A stretch of 64,000 nt of DNA from Dyadobacter sp. MSC1_007 (GCF_023667495.1 NZ_JAMOZL010000005.1:1-64000), one strand, 5' to 3'. Positions 16,872 to 25,864 are shown, numbered from the stretch's first letter. Numbers and translations: made by a program. Notes: generated from the letters alone by a model not told the origin.

Positions 16872-17615
16872 CTAAATTTTACTCATATACCAATTAATCA
16901 TCCTCGCTGTTGCATCCGGACGTTCGACCATGCCCATATGGCCTGCTTCCGCGAAGATGAGTGGATAGCTTTTCTTAGGAAATTCAGACACACTGATCAC
17001 GCTTTCAAATGGAATAAGCTTATCCTGCATTCCGATGATGAAAAGTACCGGGAATGGCATATTAGTCAGTACGGAAGTGCGGTCGGGACGGTTGCGCATG
17101 GCGGTAATGCCTGCAATGAGCGCGTCGGCGGGTAATTTTCCGAAGTAGCTGATATGTTCTTTAATGCGTTCGGGGTAAAGCTCTTTGTAACGGTCTCCGA
17201 AAAGGTTCAGCGCAGTATTCTTGACAAAAGACTCCGTACCATAATTGCGCAGCAGATCGATCATCTGATTGCGCTGATGTTTTTTTGCCTCATCATCGGC
17301 ATAGGCTGTGGAGTGAAAAAGGCCGAAGCCTTCCAGCATTTCGCCATACTTTTCTGCAAATGCGAGCGAAATATAACCGCCCATCGAATGGCCAATGAGC
17401 GTGCATTTTTGAATATTTGCATTGGTCAGCAGCCGGTGTAACTCGTCGGCGTAATCCTCCACGGACTGGCAGGAAGTAAGGAGTGAAATATTAGGCCTTA
17501 CCACCGTATAATACTCATTGATGGCGGCGTCGAGGCTGTCCCAAATCGTGTCGTCTATGCCATGGCCGTGTAATAATACCAAAGTTTTCCGGTGTAGATT
17601 CATATAGATTTGCAT
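16872..17615 (-). CDS. alpha/beta fold hydrolase
   Basis: A 247-residue cytoplasmic hydrolase of the BioH/esterase type (a start four codons later, at the second Met, is possible). Marks: VLLHGHGIDDTIW with the oxyanion loop, LIGHSMGGYISL with Ser77, IGMQDKLIPFE with the probable acid, and EAGHMGMVERPD with the histidine. It sits 55 bases downstream of the acyl-CoA ligase gene on the same strand and may be co-transcribed with it. The substrate cannot be named. Confidence 0.85.
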   Translation of the reverse strand: MQIYMNLHRKTLVLLHGHGIDDTIWDSLDAAINEYYTVVRPNISLLTSCQSVEDYADELHRLLTNANIQKCTLIGHSMGGYISLAFAEKYGEMLEGFGLFHSTAYADDEAKKHQRNQMIDLLRNYGTESFVKNTALNLFGDRYKELYPERIKEHISYFGKLPADALIAGITAMRNRPDRTSVLTNMPFPVLFIIGMQDKLIPFESVISVSEFPKKSYPLIFAEAGHMGMVERPDATARMINWYMSKI

Positions 17616-17670
17616 TCAAGGTTGAGAACTTGTTTGCCTAAATATACTAAACCTTGTTCCAGTTACGGCC

Positions 17671-19389
17671 TTATTTGGCAACTTTCGCCATTTCCTCCTC
17701 ACGCAATGCCCGTCTCAGGATCTTGCCGACATTGGTTTTGGGCAACTCTTTTCTGAACTCGATTTGCTTCGGACACTTGTATCCGGTGAGGTTTTCCTTG
17801 CAGTAAGCCCTAAGTTTTTCTTCGGTAAGTTCGGGGTCTTTTTTGACCACAAATATCTTCACCATTTCACCGGATTTTTCATCCGGAATGCCTACACAGG
17901 CCACTTCCAAGACACCCGGACATTGTGCTACAACATCCTCTATTTCGTTGGGATAAACATTAAATCCGGAGACTAATATCATATCCTTCTTCCGGTCGAC
18001 GATTTTAAAAAAGCCATCCGGATCTTCAATGCCGATGTCGCCCGTTTTGAACCAGCGGCCGCTTTCGTCTTCAAGGATTACTTTTGCAGTTTCATCCGGG
18101 CGGTTATAGTAGCCCAGCATAATCTGCGGCCCTTTCGCACAGATCTCCCCGCGTTCCCCCGGAGCCGCCCATGTCCCGTCATCGTTCAGGATGCGCATTT
18201 CTGTGCTCGGGAACGGTAACCCGATCGTTCCCTGCTTATGGTGGCCGTCAAGTGGATTAACGGAAAGTACAGGCGACGTTTCGGAGAGGCCGTAACCTTC
18301 TACCAATGGACAGCCCGTAGCTTTTTCCCAGCGTTCTGCTACTATTTTTTGCAGCGCCATTCCACCTGCAATGGTAATTTTGAGGTCACTGAAATCAACC
18401 GAAGCAAAATCGGGGTTGTTCAACAAGCCGTTAAAAAGGGTATTGAGGCCCGGAAAGATATTAAACCTGAATTTTTTCAATTCCTTTATAAATGCAGGAA
18501 TGTCTTTCGGGTTGGTGATCATAACATTCAATGCGCCCCATTTAATGCCACATAAGCCATTGATGGTCATCGCAAAAACGTGATAAAGCGGCAATGCGGC
18601 AATAAGTGTGAGCTGGCCTGACGTTTCGGACACCCGCATTTTGGACATCAACCATTCATTAATGCCTTCTACGTTGGCAATCAGATTCCGGTGCGTTAGC
18701 ATTGCTCCTTTCGAAACACCGGTCGTTCCGCCTGTATATTGGATAAATGCAATGTCGAGGCCGGAAACGTTCGGGCGCTTGTAAGTGATGCCCGAGCCAA
18801 TCGATAGCGCTGTGGCAAGGCTGGTCGTGTTTTTCAGGTTAAATGTCGGCACCATCTTCTTCACATACTTCACCACCGCATTCACGATCAGCTTTTTGGG
18901 GAAGCCCAGCATATCGCCGATCTCAGTGATAACGACATGCTCGATATTGGTATTCTCAATGATCTTTTCGAGGTTAGCAGCGAAATTGGCAAGTATTACG
19001 ATCGCTTTTGCACCCGAATCTTTGAATTGATGCTGCATTTCACGCGGTGTATACAGCGGGTTTGTGTTGACGATCGTGAGTCCGGCACGCAATGAGCCCA
19101 TCATCACAACGGGATATTGCAGCAGATTGGGCATCTGCAATGCAATGCGGTCACCTTGTTTCAGGCCGAGACTTTGGAGATAGGCGGCGAAATGCATGGA
19201 TAGTTCGTCCAATTGGCCAAATGTCAGCTCTTTGCCCATATTTGTAAAAGCGGGCTTACCGGCATTTTCCCGGAAACTGATCTCCATCATTTCCAGCAGA
19301 GAGGTGTAAGCGTCCGGATTTATTTCATAGGGAATGCCATCCGGATAGTTTTTAAGCCATGGATAGGTTTCCTTTGATATTTCGATCAT
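17671..19389 (-). CDS. fadD: long-chain fatty acid--CoA ligase
   Basis: A 572-residue adenylate-forming enzyme that activates fatty acids with ATP and CoA. The P-loop-like YTGGTTGVSKGAMLTH lies near residue 217. It is followed by EGYGLSETSPV, FKTGDIGIEDPDGFFKIVDR and LVSGFNVYPNEIEDV, then the C-terminal lysine region KTNVGKILRRALR. Length and motif order match FadD. It probably works at the inner face of the membrane. The gene is preceded by 136 bases of AT-rich spacer. Confidence 0.93.
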   Translation of the reverse strand: MIEISKETYPWLKNYPDGIPYEINPDAYTSLLEMMEISFRENAGKPAFTNMGKELTFGQLDELSMHFAAYLQSLGLKQGDRIALQMPNLLQYPVVMMGSLRAGLTIVNTNPLYTPREMQHQFKDSGAKAIVILANFAANLEKIIENTNIEHVVITEIGDMLGFPKKLIVNAVVKYVKKMVPTFNLKNTTSLATALSIGSGITYKRPNVSGLDIAFIQYTGGTTGVSKGAMLTHRNLIANVEGINEWLMSKMRVSETSGQLTLIAALPLYHVFAMTINGLCGIKWGALNVMITNPKDIPAFIKELKKFRFNIFPGLNTLFNGLLNNPDFASVDFSDLKITIAGGMALQKIVAERWEKATGCPLVEGYGLSETSPVLSVNPLDGHHKQGTIGLPFPSTEMRILNDDGTWAAPGERGEICAKGPQIMLGYYNRPDETAKVILEDESGRWFKTGDIGIEDPDGFFKIVDRKKDMILVSGFNVYPNEIEDVVAQCPGVLEVACVGIPDEKSGEMVKIFVVKKDPELTEEKLRAYCKENLTGYKCPKQIEFRKELPKTNVGKILRRALREEEMAKVAK

Positions 19390-19525
19390 AATTTAAAGAG
19401 TCAAGGGTACGAATGATGTATTTGAAATTAAGATAATCATTTAAGCCAAAAAAATATCAAACGGATCCAATTTATTTTTAGCATTAAATAACCCTCCAAT
19501 TTCTATCTATTCGTGGAAATACGTG

Positions 19526-20035
19526 TTACCGGCGGCTAATTTCCCAACGCCACAGCAACCCTTCGTCGGAATCGTTAATATCCTGCGTCTGCTTGAAGCC
19601 CAGTTTTTCGAGGATGTGGCCGGAAGCATTTTCTTCCGACATGGTGTGAGCGATCACTTTATGGACAGCGATGTGCTTGAAAGCATGGTCCAGGAGCCCT
19701 TTGGCGGTTTCAGTACCCAGCCCTTTCCCCCGGTGCGATGGCATAATTTCATAGCCGATCTCTACCATGCCGCTGGAATCCGGTTCCCCTTTGTAGCCGC
19801 AGGAACCAATAAGGATATTATCAGGAACGTAAATAATGAGGTAAACCCACCAGTCGCGGAGCGGGGGATGTGCTTTCCAACGGTGATAGGAAGGGGTGAA
19901 AGTGTCGCGGAATTCGGTCCACTTCTTCGGGACATTGACGCCCATGACGCGGGCCAGTGTATTGTTGCCCATGCGAATGGCATCGTAAAGCGTATCGTCG
20001 CAGGGGACAATTCTTAAATGGGGGGTTTCAATCAT
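19526..20035 (-). CDS. GNAT family N-acetyltransferase (RimJ/RimL-like)
   Basis: A 169-residue protein of the GNAT fold. The acetyl-CoA loop appears as SHRGKGLGTETAKGLLDHAF, preceded by MVEIGYEIMP and followed by AHTMSEENASGHILEKLGF, the usual pattern of the RimJ/RimL subgroup that acetylates protein N-termini or small amines. It lies 31 bases downstream of the coiled-coil membrane protein gene on the same strand and could be co-transcribed. The substrate is unknown. Confidence 0.9.
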   Translation of the reverse strand: MIETPHLRIVPCDDTLYDAIRMGNNTLARVMGVNVPKKWTEFRDTFTPSYHRWKAHPPLRDWWVYLIIYVPDNILIGSCGYKGEPDSSGMVEIGYEIMPSHRGKGLGTETAKGLLDHAFKHIAVHKVIAHTMSEENASGHILEKLGFKQTQDINDSDEGLLWRWEISRR

Positions 20036-20066
20036 AAATCAATAAATAACCCCCCAATTTAAGAAA

Positions 20067-21458
20067 CTATGAGTTGTTTTCGTCAAAACGATCCGTAATT
20101 GCCTTGCGAATCGCCTGGTATGGGCGCATTCCTGTGTTACGTGAGCGCGGAATTGCGCGGTCGGCTGAGGCATTCGATTTTGCCTTCAACGCCAGGTTGG
20201 ATACGGTCATATGCGTGTTGCGCCAGGCATCGTATTCTTCCTCGTCCATGACGTCGCGGGTTACCTGTCCATGCGCATAACCATCACCAAACTGTTGAAT
20301 CCGGCTGGTAGTCAAAGCTTCCCGGCGCTCGTTTTCCAGCTGATCTATTTCAGCTTTGATTTTTGCCTCTTCTTCTCTCAGTTCTTCCAGTTTAGGCAAA
20401 ACTGAAAGGTCGTTTTCGAGAATGCTCTTCTGAGCCAAATGTTGCGTTACGGTCTGTTGCAGCGGCTCCATTTGTTTCAATATTCTCTTCCGCCGTCTGC
20501 GGAGCCGCCATAACTTCGGATCTATCTGAAGCCAGCGGTACCAGAACCCTTGCAACACCGGTAATGCCATCCCAAGGGAAACGGCACCGGCAATGGCAAA
20601 CAGCACCCCGCTTAATACAAAGGATAGCAATGCCCATGGACTGTTTACCAGATCAAGGTTAAGCTGGTCAGAATTCCGCAAAGCCTCCTCGATCTTATTG
20701 GTAAGCTCGGGACTGTTCACCGGAGCACCTGTCAATGGGTCAACGGCATTCAGTTGTAAGTTTTTGACTGATTTGTTGATAGCTTCCTTCAATTTGTCAG
20801 TCCGGTAGGCTTCGTACCTGAACCACCCCAACACGATCAGCGTCACAATAGCGAATATCGAAAGCACCAGCTTGAAGCCCGCATAACGCGATCTGGCTTT
20901 CGGCGTTTCGTCCTTGTGATAGGGCTCTTCAACGAGACGGTCATAGGCCGGTTTGAGCAGAATAGACAACATCGCCAAACCGATCGCAAATGCCCACGCT
21001 TCGTTAGAATTCCTGATATTCAGTGCATAAGCCACAATCTCGTGGGAGATAATAAGGTCACCTGCGATGAATGAAATACCAGCCGCCAGAAATATTAATC
21101 CGGCAATCAGAGAATAGGACGGTGCCTTTGCAGTGCGCTTTTCGCGGAGAAATTCAGATTGCGCGTCGATGTCGGCTACGGTGGTTTCCATATCCTTCAT
21201 CTGTTTCGCAGCGTTATTAAGCCCCATTACTTCGTTCTGAAGCCTGTCGTATGCGGATTTATGCTGGGAGATCGTCTCCTGGTTTTTGGTTCTTAATGTT
21301 GAAAGCTCTTCTTTTTTGTCGTTGAGCCTGTCCTGGATCCAGTCGTGGTTTACATTGCTGGATAAATAGTTTTCATATACTTGCCGGTCGATACCTTCAA
21401 TTCCACGGGTGTAGCCGTGCTGGTAATCTCCGTTTTCGTTTGGATTTTGCTCGTTCAT
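20067..21458 (-). CDS. coiled-coil membrane protein of unknown function
   Basis: 463 residues, not recognised. Order of parts: an acidic N-terminus with GDYQHGYTRGIEG; a coiled coil at about 35-105; two transmembrane segments at 115-135 and 150-170; one at 195-215; a soluble loop; one at 280-305; then a basic stretch (RLRRRRKRILKQ) and a second coiled coil to about 385. The C-terminal tail carries DGYAHGQVTRDVM, which resembles the N-terminal motif. Both coiled coils should lie in the cytoplasm. The upstream neighbour at 21537 has the same plan (coiled coil, membrane block, coiled coil), suggesting partners or distant paralogues. A shape-based guess would be a scaffold or membrane-remodelling protein; nothing in the sequence proves it. 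Confidence 0.75.
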   Translation of the reverse strand: MNEQNPNENGDYQHGYTRGIEGIDRQVYENYLSSNVNHDWIQDRLNDKKEELSTLRTKNQETISQHKSAYDRLQNEVMGLNNAAKQMKDMETTVADIDAQSEFLREKRTAKAPSYSLIAGLIFLAAGISFIAGDLIISHEIVAYALNIRNSNEAWAFAIGLAMLSILLKPAYDRLVEEPYHKDETPKARSRYAGFKLVLSIFAIVTLIVLGWFRYEAYRTDKLKEAINKSVKNLQLNAVDPLTGAPVNSPELTNKIEEALRNSDQLNLDLVNSPWALLSFVLSGVLFAIAGAVSLGMALPVLQGFWYRWLQIDPKLWRLRRRRKRILKQMEPLQQTVTQHLAQKSILENDLSVLPKLEELREEEAKIKAEIDQLENERREALTTSRIQQFGDGYAHGQVTRDVMDEEEYDAWRNTHMTVSNLALKAKSNASADRAIPRSRNTGMRPYQAIRKAITDRFDENNS

Positions 21459-21489
21459 GACCTTGATTTGGGTTGATCGAATGTGAATA

Positions 21490-21516
21490 GGGGTAAAAAA
21501 TCACGCCAACAGCGCG
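21490..21516 (-). terminator. hairpin between the two coiled-coil genes
   Basis: On the minus strand AAATCGCGC, a short loop, then GCGTGATTTTTTACC: a nine-pair stem with one wobble and a T-run. It overlaps a second small palindrome, CTGTCatgccGACAG at 21521-21535. It could reduce transcription from the 378-residue gene into the 463-residue gene. Confidence 0.45.
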
Positions 21517-21536
21517 ATTTCTGTCATGCCGACAGA

Positions 21537-22673
21537 TTATTTGGTGCCTTTCTGGATCAGGTTGAGCTGACGCGTCGTCAATTCATTTTTCATGCGCCTG
21601 GCCAGATAAAACTCGCTTTCGAAAAGCTTAATAAGCATATCGCGCTTCGCAAAAAGGCGGTCACGCTCCGTTTCAGCATTACTCTGCTCGCGTAAAACCT
21701 GCCATTTCTTAACCCTCAAATCGTCGATTTCTTCCTGCAAAGTTTGGCATTCCGACTCCCAATTGTAGTTATTTTCAACATAATCCTGCCGGTCCCGGCG
21801 AATATTGAACCAGGCTTGCAGGTCGTTGCGGAGGACGGTAATGTTGCTCAACAGTAATTTTCCTGCAAAAAGGAAAAGGAAGAATACGAATATGAACAAT
21901 GCAAATGCCTGCCACCACGTCTGGTGCGTGATCACATTCGCGAACACAAAGAGCGCCGCTGCAAAAGGAAGTCCCACCTCTTCCAGCAGCGATTTCCAGG
22001 TCACGCGCGAATCATTGTCATGGAAGAGTGATATCCTGCCGAACAGGCTGAACATCCCGGCCAGGAACACGCCCAGCGCGATCCATGAGTTGTCGGCAAA
22101 TACTGGTTTCAGCGACTCACGGATCAGGAAGAAATTGCCTACGCACATGGCCACACATAATGTGATGCCGATGAGCGTGCGAGGCAGATGATGTTCTCCT
22201 TCCAGCTTGCTTGCAGGGTTTTTAAGCCTTTCTTGTAACTCTTCAATACGGTTGTTCTTCTGACCGATAAAGAGATTCAGCTCCTGGATCTTCTCATTAT
22301 GCTGCTCGATATTGGCAATATGGCTCGCCGCAAGATTTGAGAAGTATTTATGGATAATATCGGTTTTCTCGTTTGGATCCGATTCCGACAGCCCGAAAAG
22401 TACACCTTCGTCGCGTAAGGTATCCTCATCTTCGAGCCAGTAGGGGATCGTTACTTCTACTTTCGGGATCTCTGTTTGTAGAGAAGGGGCGGGTTCTGCC
22501 GGTTGGGCAACAGGTTGCCGGAACTCAGCGAGCGGCGTTTTGTTAGTGGGGGTGTTTTCCAATGTTTGAGAAGGGGTGTCATTAGCCTCAACAGGCTCAT
22601 CATCATAGAATTGGTTTTCGTCAGATTCCTTCGGACGAAACCAGCCGGCAATTAAATCAGTGAATTTGGCCAT
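21537..22673 (-). CDS. coiled-coil membrane protein of unknown function
   Basis: 378 residues, not recognised. The N-terminal third is acidic and proline/threonine-rich (low complexity, about 20-75), followed by WLEDEDTLRDEGVLFGL and a coiled coil at about 110-150. Four hydrophobic segments follow at about 165-185, 195-212, 230-247 and 252-275. A second coiled coil runs from about 300 to 375. The plan mirrors the next gene, 20067-21458. Both are preceded by the small gene at 22771. The three genes lie in one direction with gaps of about 80-100 bases and may form a unit. Function unknown. Confidence 0.75.
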   Translation of the reverse strand: MAKFTDLIAGWFRPKESDENQFYDDEPVEANDTPSQTLENTPTNKTPLAEFRQPVAQPAEPAPSLQTEIPKVEVTIPYWLEDEDTLRDEGVLFGLSESDPNEKTDIIHKYFSNLAASHIANIEQHNEKIQELNLFIGQKNNRIEELQERLKNPASKLEGEHHLPRTLIGITLCVAMCVGNFFLIRESLKPVFADNSWIALGVFLAGMFSLFGRISLFHDNDSRVTWKSLLEEVGLPFAAALFVFANVITHQTWWQAFALFIFVFFLFLFAGKLLLSNITVLRNDLQAWFNIRRDRQDYVENNYNWESECQTLQEEIDDLRVKKWQVLREQSNAETERDRLFAKRDMLIKLFESEFYLARRMKNELTTRQLNLIQKGTK

Positions 22674-22770
22674 AGTTTTTCATGGATTAGCCTGCGATTA
22701 TCCATGAAAACAAACAAAATCACTACATTATTGTGATGACTGGGGATTAAAAAACGTAAGATGCTCGTAA

Positions 22771-23352
22771 TTAGGACATTTCGAACATCTTCTGTAATGC
22801 TTGCCAGAGTTTTTTCTTCAAATTACGGTCGGCTTCGATCACTACCAGCGGGTCCGTGAGCAGGAACCAGACGCCTTCGACCAGTTTAGGCGTATAAGGT
22901 GGCAGCAAAAGGTCCAGATGAAGCTTGATCAGTGGCACACCAAAAGAAATGAAGAAGTTTGTCTTTTTCCCGGAAAGCACCGTGCGTGCATCCTGGCCGG
23001 GGAGAAAGCTGAAATTGAGCACATCGCTTGTATCCATTGAGTGACCAACGGCTTTGAGGATATTGTCAAGGAATAATGCTTCTGAAACCAGCATCTCCTG
23101 CTGTTTGGGCTCGTCGATCAGCACCAGCACTTTGTGTTTCAGCGCAGGAAAAGGTGCTGGAATGTTGTTCACAGCAACCGGCGCGACAGGAGCCAATGAC
23201 TGGGCTTCTTTCGCTACTTCGGCGACCGCAACAACTTCCGTAACTGGTGCAACCTCCACAACAGGCAAAACAGGAAGTGATGGGGATTCGACCCGAAACA
23301 AGGTTTCGTGCTGGTAGAGTATCCGATATAATGCCGTCGAAGAATGGTCCAT
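22771..23352 (-). CDS. hypothetical protein, possibly DNA polymerase III psi-like (HolD)
   Basis: Start set at 23352 (MDHSSTALYRILYQHETLF), since upstream codons overlap the nuclease gene. 193 residues: a short N-terminal helix, a Val/Ala/Pro-rich linker (about 22-70), then a compact alpha/beta domain. In that domain KHKVLVLIDEPKQQEMLVSE, LDNILKAVGHSMDTSDVL, FISFGVPL and the final KKKLWQALQKMFE follow the order of parts in E. coli psi (HolD: strand, ALTDPLVSDVL-like helix, final LWQ helix). This is a by-eye match and could be chance. If true, the protein would tie the clamp loader to SSB through its N-terminal part. Confidence 0.55.
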   Translation of the reverse strand: MDHSSTALYRILYQHETLFRVESPSLPVLPVVEVAPVTEVVAVAEVAKEAQSLAPVAPVAVNNIPAPFPALKHKVLVLIDEPKQQEMLVSEALFLDNILKAVGHSMDTSDVLNFSFLPGQDARTVLSGKKTNFFISFGVPLIKLHLDLLLPPYTPKLVEGVWFLLTDPLVVIEADRNLKKKLWQALQKMFEMS

Positions 23353-23363
23353 TATCTTGATTA

Positions 23364-23945
23364 CTATAAACGGCCTAGCACAAAGCCAGGCTGGCTCCAT
23401 ATTCCGAGTTTTTTCTTTTTTGCCTGGATTTCAAGATTTGCATATTCTCTGTCACTTGAATATTTCTTGAAATGCACTGCAAGCCCGTTTTTAACGAGCT
23501 CTTTATTTAAAACCTGCCCATTAGGAAGAATAATTTCTCCCAGTAATCTGCCATATTTATCGAATTCGCCTTTGTGGCGGATACTCACCGTTTTCCGGAA
23601 GCATTGGCCGCTTGTAAATTGCTTCGCAACCTTGTAGAACGGCTGTCCGCGTTCCGGGCAGTTCACATGAAGAAAGCGTATTCTCACGTTTTTTCCGATC
23701 CGATGTCCTGCCTTTTTTCCCTGATAAATAAATTTCAGCTCTATCGTATCGCCGTCCTGGATCCCAATTACCTCCGCTTTTAAGGGATTAGGTAAATCCG
23801 TTTCATTACGGACATTCCCTTTATCATTATTTAATAAACCACAGGAAATAAGAACTGAGGGCGTGGCGACTAAAAACAGCACTAACAAATACGCAACAAC
23901 GGCCTTCAAAGCAGGAAATCTAAAAACGGACACCAGGATAATCAC
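23364..23945 (-). CDS. exported thermonuclease-like (SNase) protein
   Basis: 193 residues with an N-terminal hydrophobic signal ending in a possible lipobox (VLISC), then a staphylococcal-nuclease (SNase) domain. Marks: AEVIGIQDGDTIEL (calcium-site Asp), RIRFLHVNCPERGQPF (active-site Arg and Glu) and FDKYGRLLGEI (second Arg). The family cleaves DNA and RNA outside the cytoplasm with calcium. The last strand/helix NGLAVHFKKYSS fits too. It ends 11 bases before the start of the psi-like gene on the same strand, so the two may be co-transcribed, though a functional link is not evident. Confidence 0.88.
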   Translation of the reverse strand: MIILVSVFRFPALKAVVAYLLVLFLVATPSVLISCGLLNNDKGNVRNETDLPNPLKAEVIGIQDGDTIELKFIYQGKKAGHRIGKNVRIRFLHVNCPERGQPFYKVAKQFTSGQCFRKTVSIRHKGEFDKYGRLLGEIILPNGQVLNKELVKNGLAVHFKKYSSDREYANLEIQAKKKKLGIWSQPGFVLGRL

Positions 23946-23982
23946 AAATGGTTGAAAACATAAAGATAGGGATAGTTTCCTG

Positions 23983-24384
23983 TCAGTTTTGTTCCAGTTT
24001 GTACCATTTGATATCCTTCAATGCGGCTCTCCTTGCAACAGAGGCAGTTGGAGCGTAATTTTTTTCCAGGTAATCGAGCACCTGTTTCTCGGTGTCTCCC
24101 AGTTCCCAGAGATTATGGTTGGCCTGCATCCAGCGTATTTTCTGCTTCCAGCCATCGCGTGTGAAGCGGTTTGCCAGGATCAGTTTGGAAGAATGGCAAC
24201 TCGTGCATTGCGCTTTGACCATATACAGGTTTTCGTCCGCAACAAGGCCGGTTTCCGGATCCTTTTTGGTTGTATCTGCGGCCATTAGTGTCTTGGCTAA
24301 CGAGGCATTCTCTGAAATCCGCACTGTTCTAAATGTATTCGAAAATAGGCCGGCAGTAAGAAAGAGTATGATGAAAAACTTCAT
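23983..24384 (-). CDS. monohaem cytochrome c, sulfite dehydrogenase subunit-like
   Basis: A 133-residue exported protein: signal peptide (FFIILFLTAGLFSNTF) then a single haem-c site CTSCH at residues 60-64. The region before the C-terminus (TEKQVLDYLEKNYAP) resembles small cytochromes that pair with SorA-type sulfite dehydrogenases. It would take electrons from the molybdenum enzyme encoded 34 bases upstream on the same strand and pass them to the respiratory chain. The distal haem ligand is not obvious; a Met (WMQANHNLWEL) is a candidate. Confidence 0.85.
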   Translation of the reverse strand: MKFFIILFLTAGLFSNTFRTVRISENASLAKTLMAADTTKKDPETGLVADENLYMVKAQCTSCHSSKLILANRFTRDGWKQKIRWMQANHNLWELGDTEKQVLDYLEKNYAPTASVARRAALKDIKWYKLEQN

Positions 24385-24418
24385 ATCGAATTCAATATCG
24401 TAATGGTTATCTGTTTCG

Positions 24419-25654
24419 CTATCCGACTTTTACAGCAATGCGTTCGCAGGCGTTGTTGAGATAGCCGCCGGGGTTCCAGGTTGGAATCACCATTGGCTGG
24501 GCATTACCCTTGTCGTCCGTGGCTTTGACCCACACTTCATAATAACCATTTACTGGAAATTTCACCTTGGTATTCCAATGCTGCCAGGCAAGGCGGTTAA
24601 CAGGCGCTTCCAGCTTGCATTCTTTCCATGTAGCCCCGAAGTCAATCGATACTTCCACTTTTTTCACCGCATGGTCACCTGCCCAGGCGTGTCCCCGCAA
24701 AGCCAATTCGGTATTCTGTCCGATCATCGCTCCGGATTTCGGATAAGTAATGAGCGACTTCACAGGCATGGATTCGATGATCCTGTAATATTCGTCCGTT
24801 GCCGGAATCTCGGTGCCCGGAGCAACCGGATTTTTGGGCATTTTGTAGCTGTGCCCTTCCATTTTGGCACCATCGTGTATTTTATTCCTTACCGAAATAC
24901 GGCTGAGCCATTTACCCGAAACCGATGCAGGCCATCCGCCTATCACCAGCCGCAAAGGATATCCGTGAAATTCAGGAATATCTTTGCCATTCAATTGCCA
25001 GGCAATGAGCGTTTCGTCTTCCATAGCCTTGGAAATAGGCACTCCCCGTGATATGGCTTCTTTTTTCGGGTCGCGGCTCAAATGCTGGTCTTTGCTGTGA
25101 TACCCGATGTAAACGGCGTCGCCTTTCACACCAACGTCGTTTAATATGTCTTTCAGCCTTACGCCCGTCCATTGCGCACAATGCACTGCGCCCTGGCCCC
25201 ATTGGTTGCCGGATGCCTGCGGCTGAAATCCCGAACGGCCATTTCCGCCGCATTCGAGCACCAGGTTGTATGTATAATGTTTGAATTTACTTTTAAGATC
25301 GGCCAGTGAATACGTTTTGGGCGCTTTCACCGACTCTCCGTCGATAGTCAAAGTCCAGGAGGTGGCGTCGATTTTTTCGGGAATGAGGCCGTTGTTGCGG
25401 ATGAACATCTTATCGACGGGCGTAATGCGGTCGTCAAGCAGGTGTAACGGAGATTCGACATTCCAGGGTTTATCGCCCTGCACGATCATTTCCGGACTTT
25501 TCCCCTTCAATGCATCGTTTTCATCAGGAAACAGTGGAATGTAGCCTTCAGGCATATTACCGGCAAAGACGATCCGGCTGCCCATCGCGGTTGCCGCCAG
25601 CACTGTGAGGCTGCCTTGTTTCAGAAAACCTCTTCTATTCAACTCAGAATTCAT
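24419..25654 (-). CDS. sulfite dehydrogenase / sulfite oxidase family molybdoenzyme (SorA-like)
   Basis: 411 residues. A Tat-type signal (NRRGFLKQGS) exports it folded. The molybdopterin domain has the Mo-ligand Cys135 in LVLECGGNGR, then WGQGAVHCAQWTGVRLKDIL and GYPLRLVIGGWPASVSGKWL. From about residue 300 comes the dimerisation domain with VSIDFGATWKE and WVKATDDKGNAQP. It should oxidise sulfite to sulfate in the periplasm, or sulfoxides in related enzymes. The gene for the c-type cytochrome follows. It is preceded by a possible -7 box (TAAATTTG at 25690-25697 on the minus strand) and a terminator from the ferritin-like genes. Confidence 0.88.
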   Translation of the reverse strand: MNSELNRRGFLKQGSLTVLAATAMGSRIVFAGNMPEGYIPLFPDENDALKGKSPEMIVQGDKPWNVESPLHLLDDRITPVDKMFIRNNGLIPEKIDATSWTLTIDGESVKAPKTYSLADLKSKFKHYTYNLVLECGGNGRSGFQPQASGNQWGQGAVHCAQWTGVRLKDILNDVGVKGDAVYIGYHSKDQHLSRDPKKEAISRGVPISKAMEDETLIAWQLNGKDIPEFHGYPLRLVIGGWPASVSGKWLSRISVRNKIHDGAKMEGHSYKMPKNPVAPGTEIPATDEYYRIIESMPVKSLITYPKSGAMIGQNTELALRGHAWAGDHAVKKVEVSIDFGATWKECKLEAPVNRLAWQHWNTKVKFPVNGYYEVWVKATDDKGNAQPMVIPTWNPGGYLNNACERIAVKVG

Positions 25655-25689
25655 TACTTGGTTCAGGAAAACGGGTAAGACATGATTTT

Positions 25690-25697
25690 CAAATTTA
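25690..25697 (-). promoter_or_regulatory. -7 element before sulfite dehydrogenase gene
   Basis: On the minus strand TAAATTTG fits TAnnTTTG exactly, 35 bases before the start codon. No convincing TTG lies at the right distance, so this is a partial promoter match. Confidence 0.35.
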
Positions 25698-25756
25698 CAA
25701 AAACCATCTGTGTTAACCCATTGCCGCTTCTTATTTCGGACAGGTTTTAAATAAAA

Positions 25757-25782
25757 AGGAGGTTACCCGCGGGCAACCTCCT
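25757..25782 (-). terminator. terminator after ferritin-like genes
   Basis: On the minus strand AGGAGGTTGCCCGCGGGTAACCTCCTTTTTATTT is a near-perfect GC-rich stem with a T-run, about 80 bases after the stop of the gene at 25865. Confidence 0.85.
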
Positions 25783-25864
25783 GAACCAGAATAGTGTGTC
25801 GTTACATTTTGAACATACCTACTTAAAAGTGTATGTATATGCTCAACAGGGAGAATCTACGATA

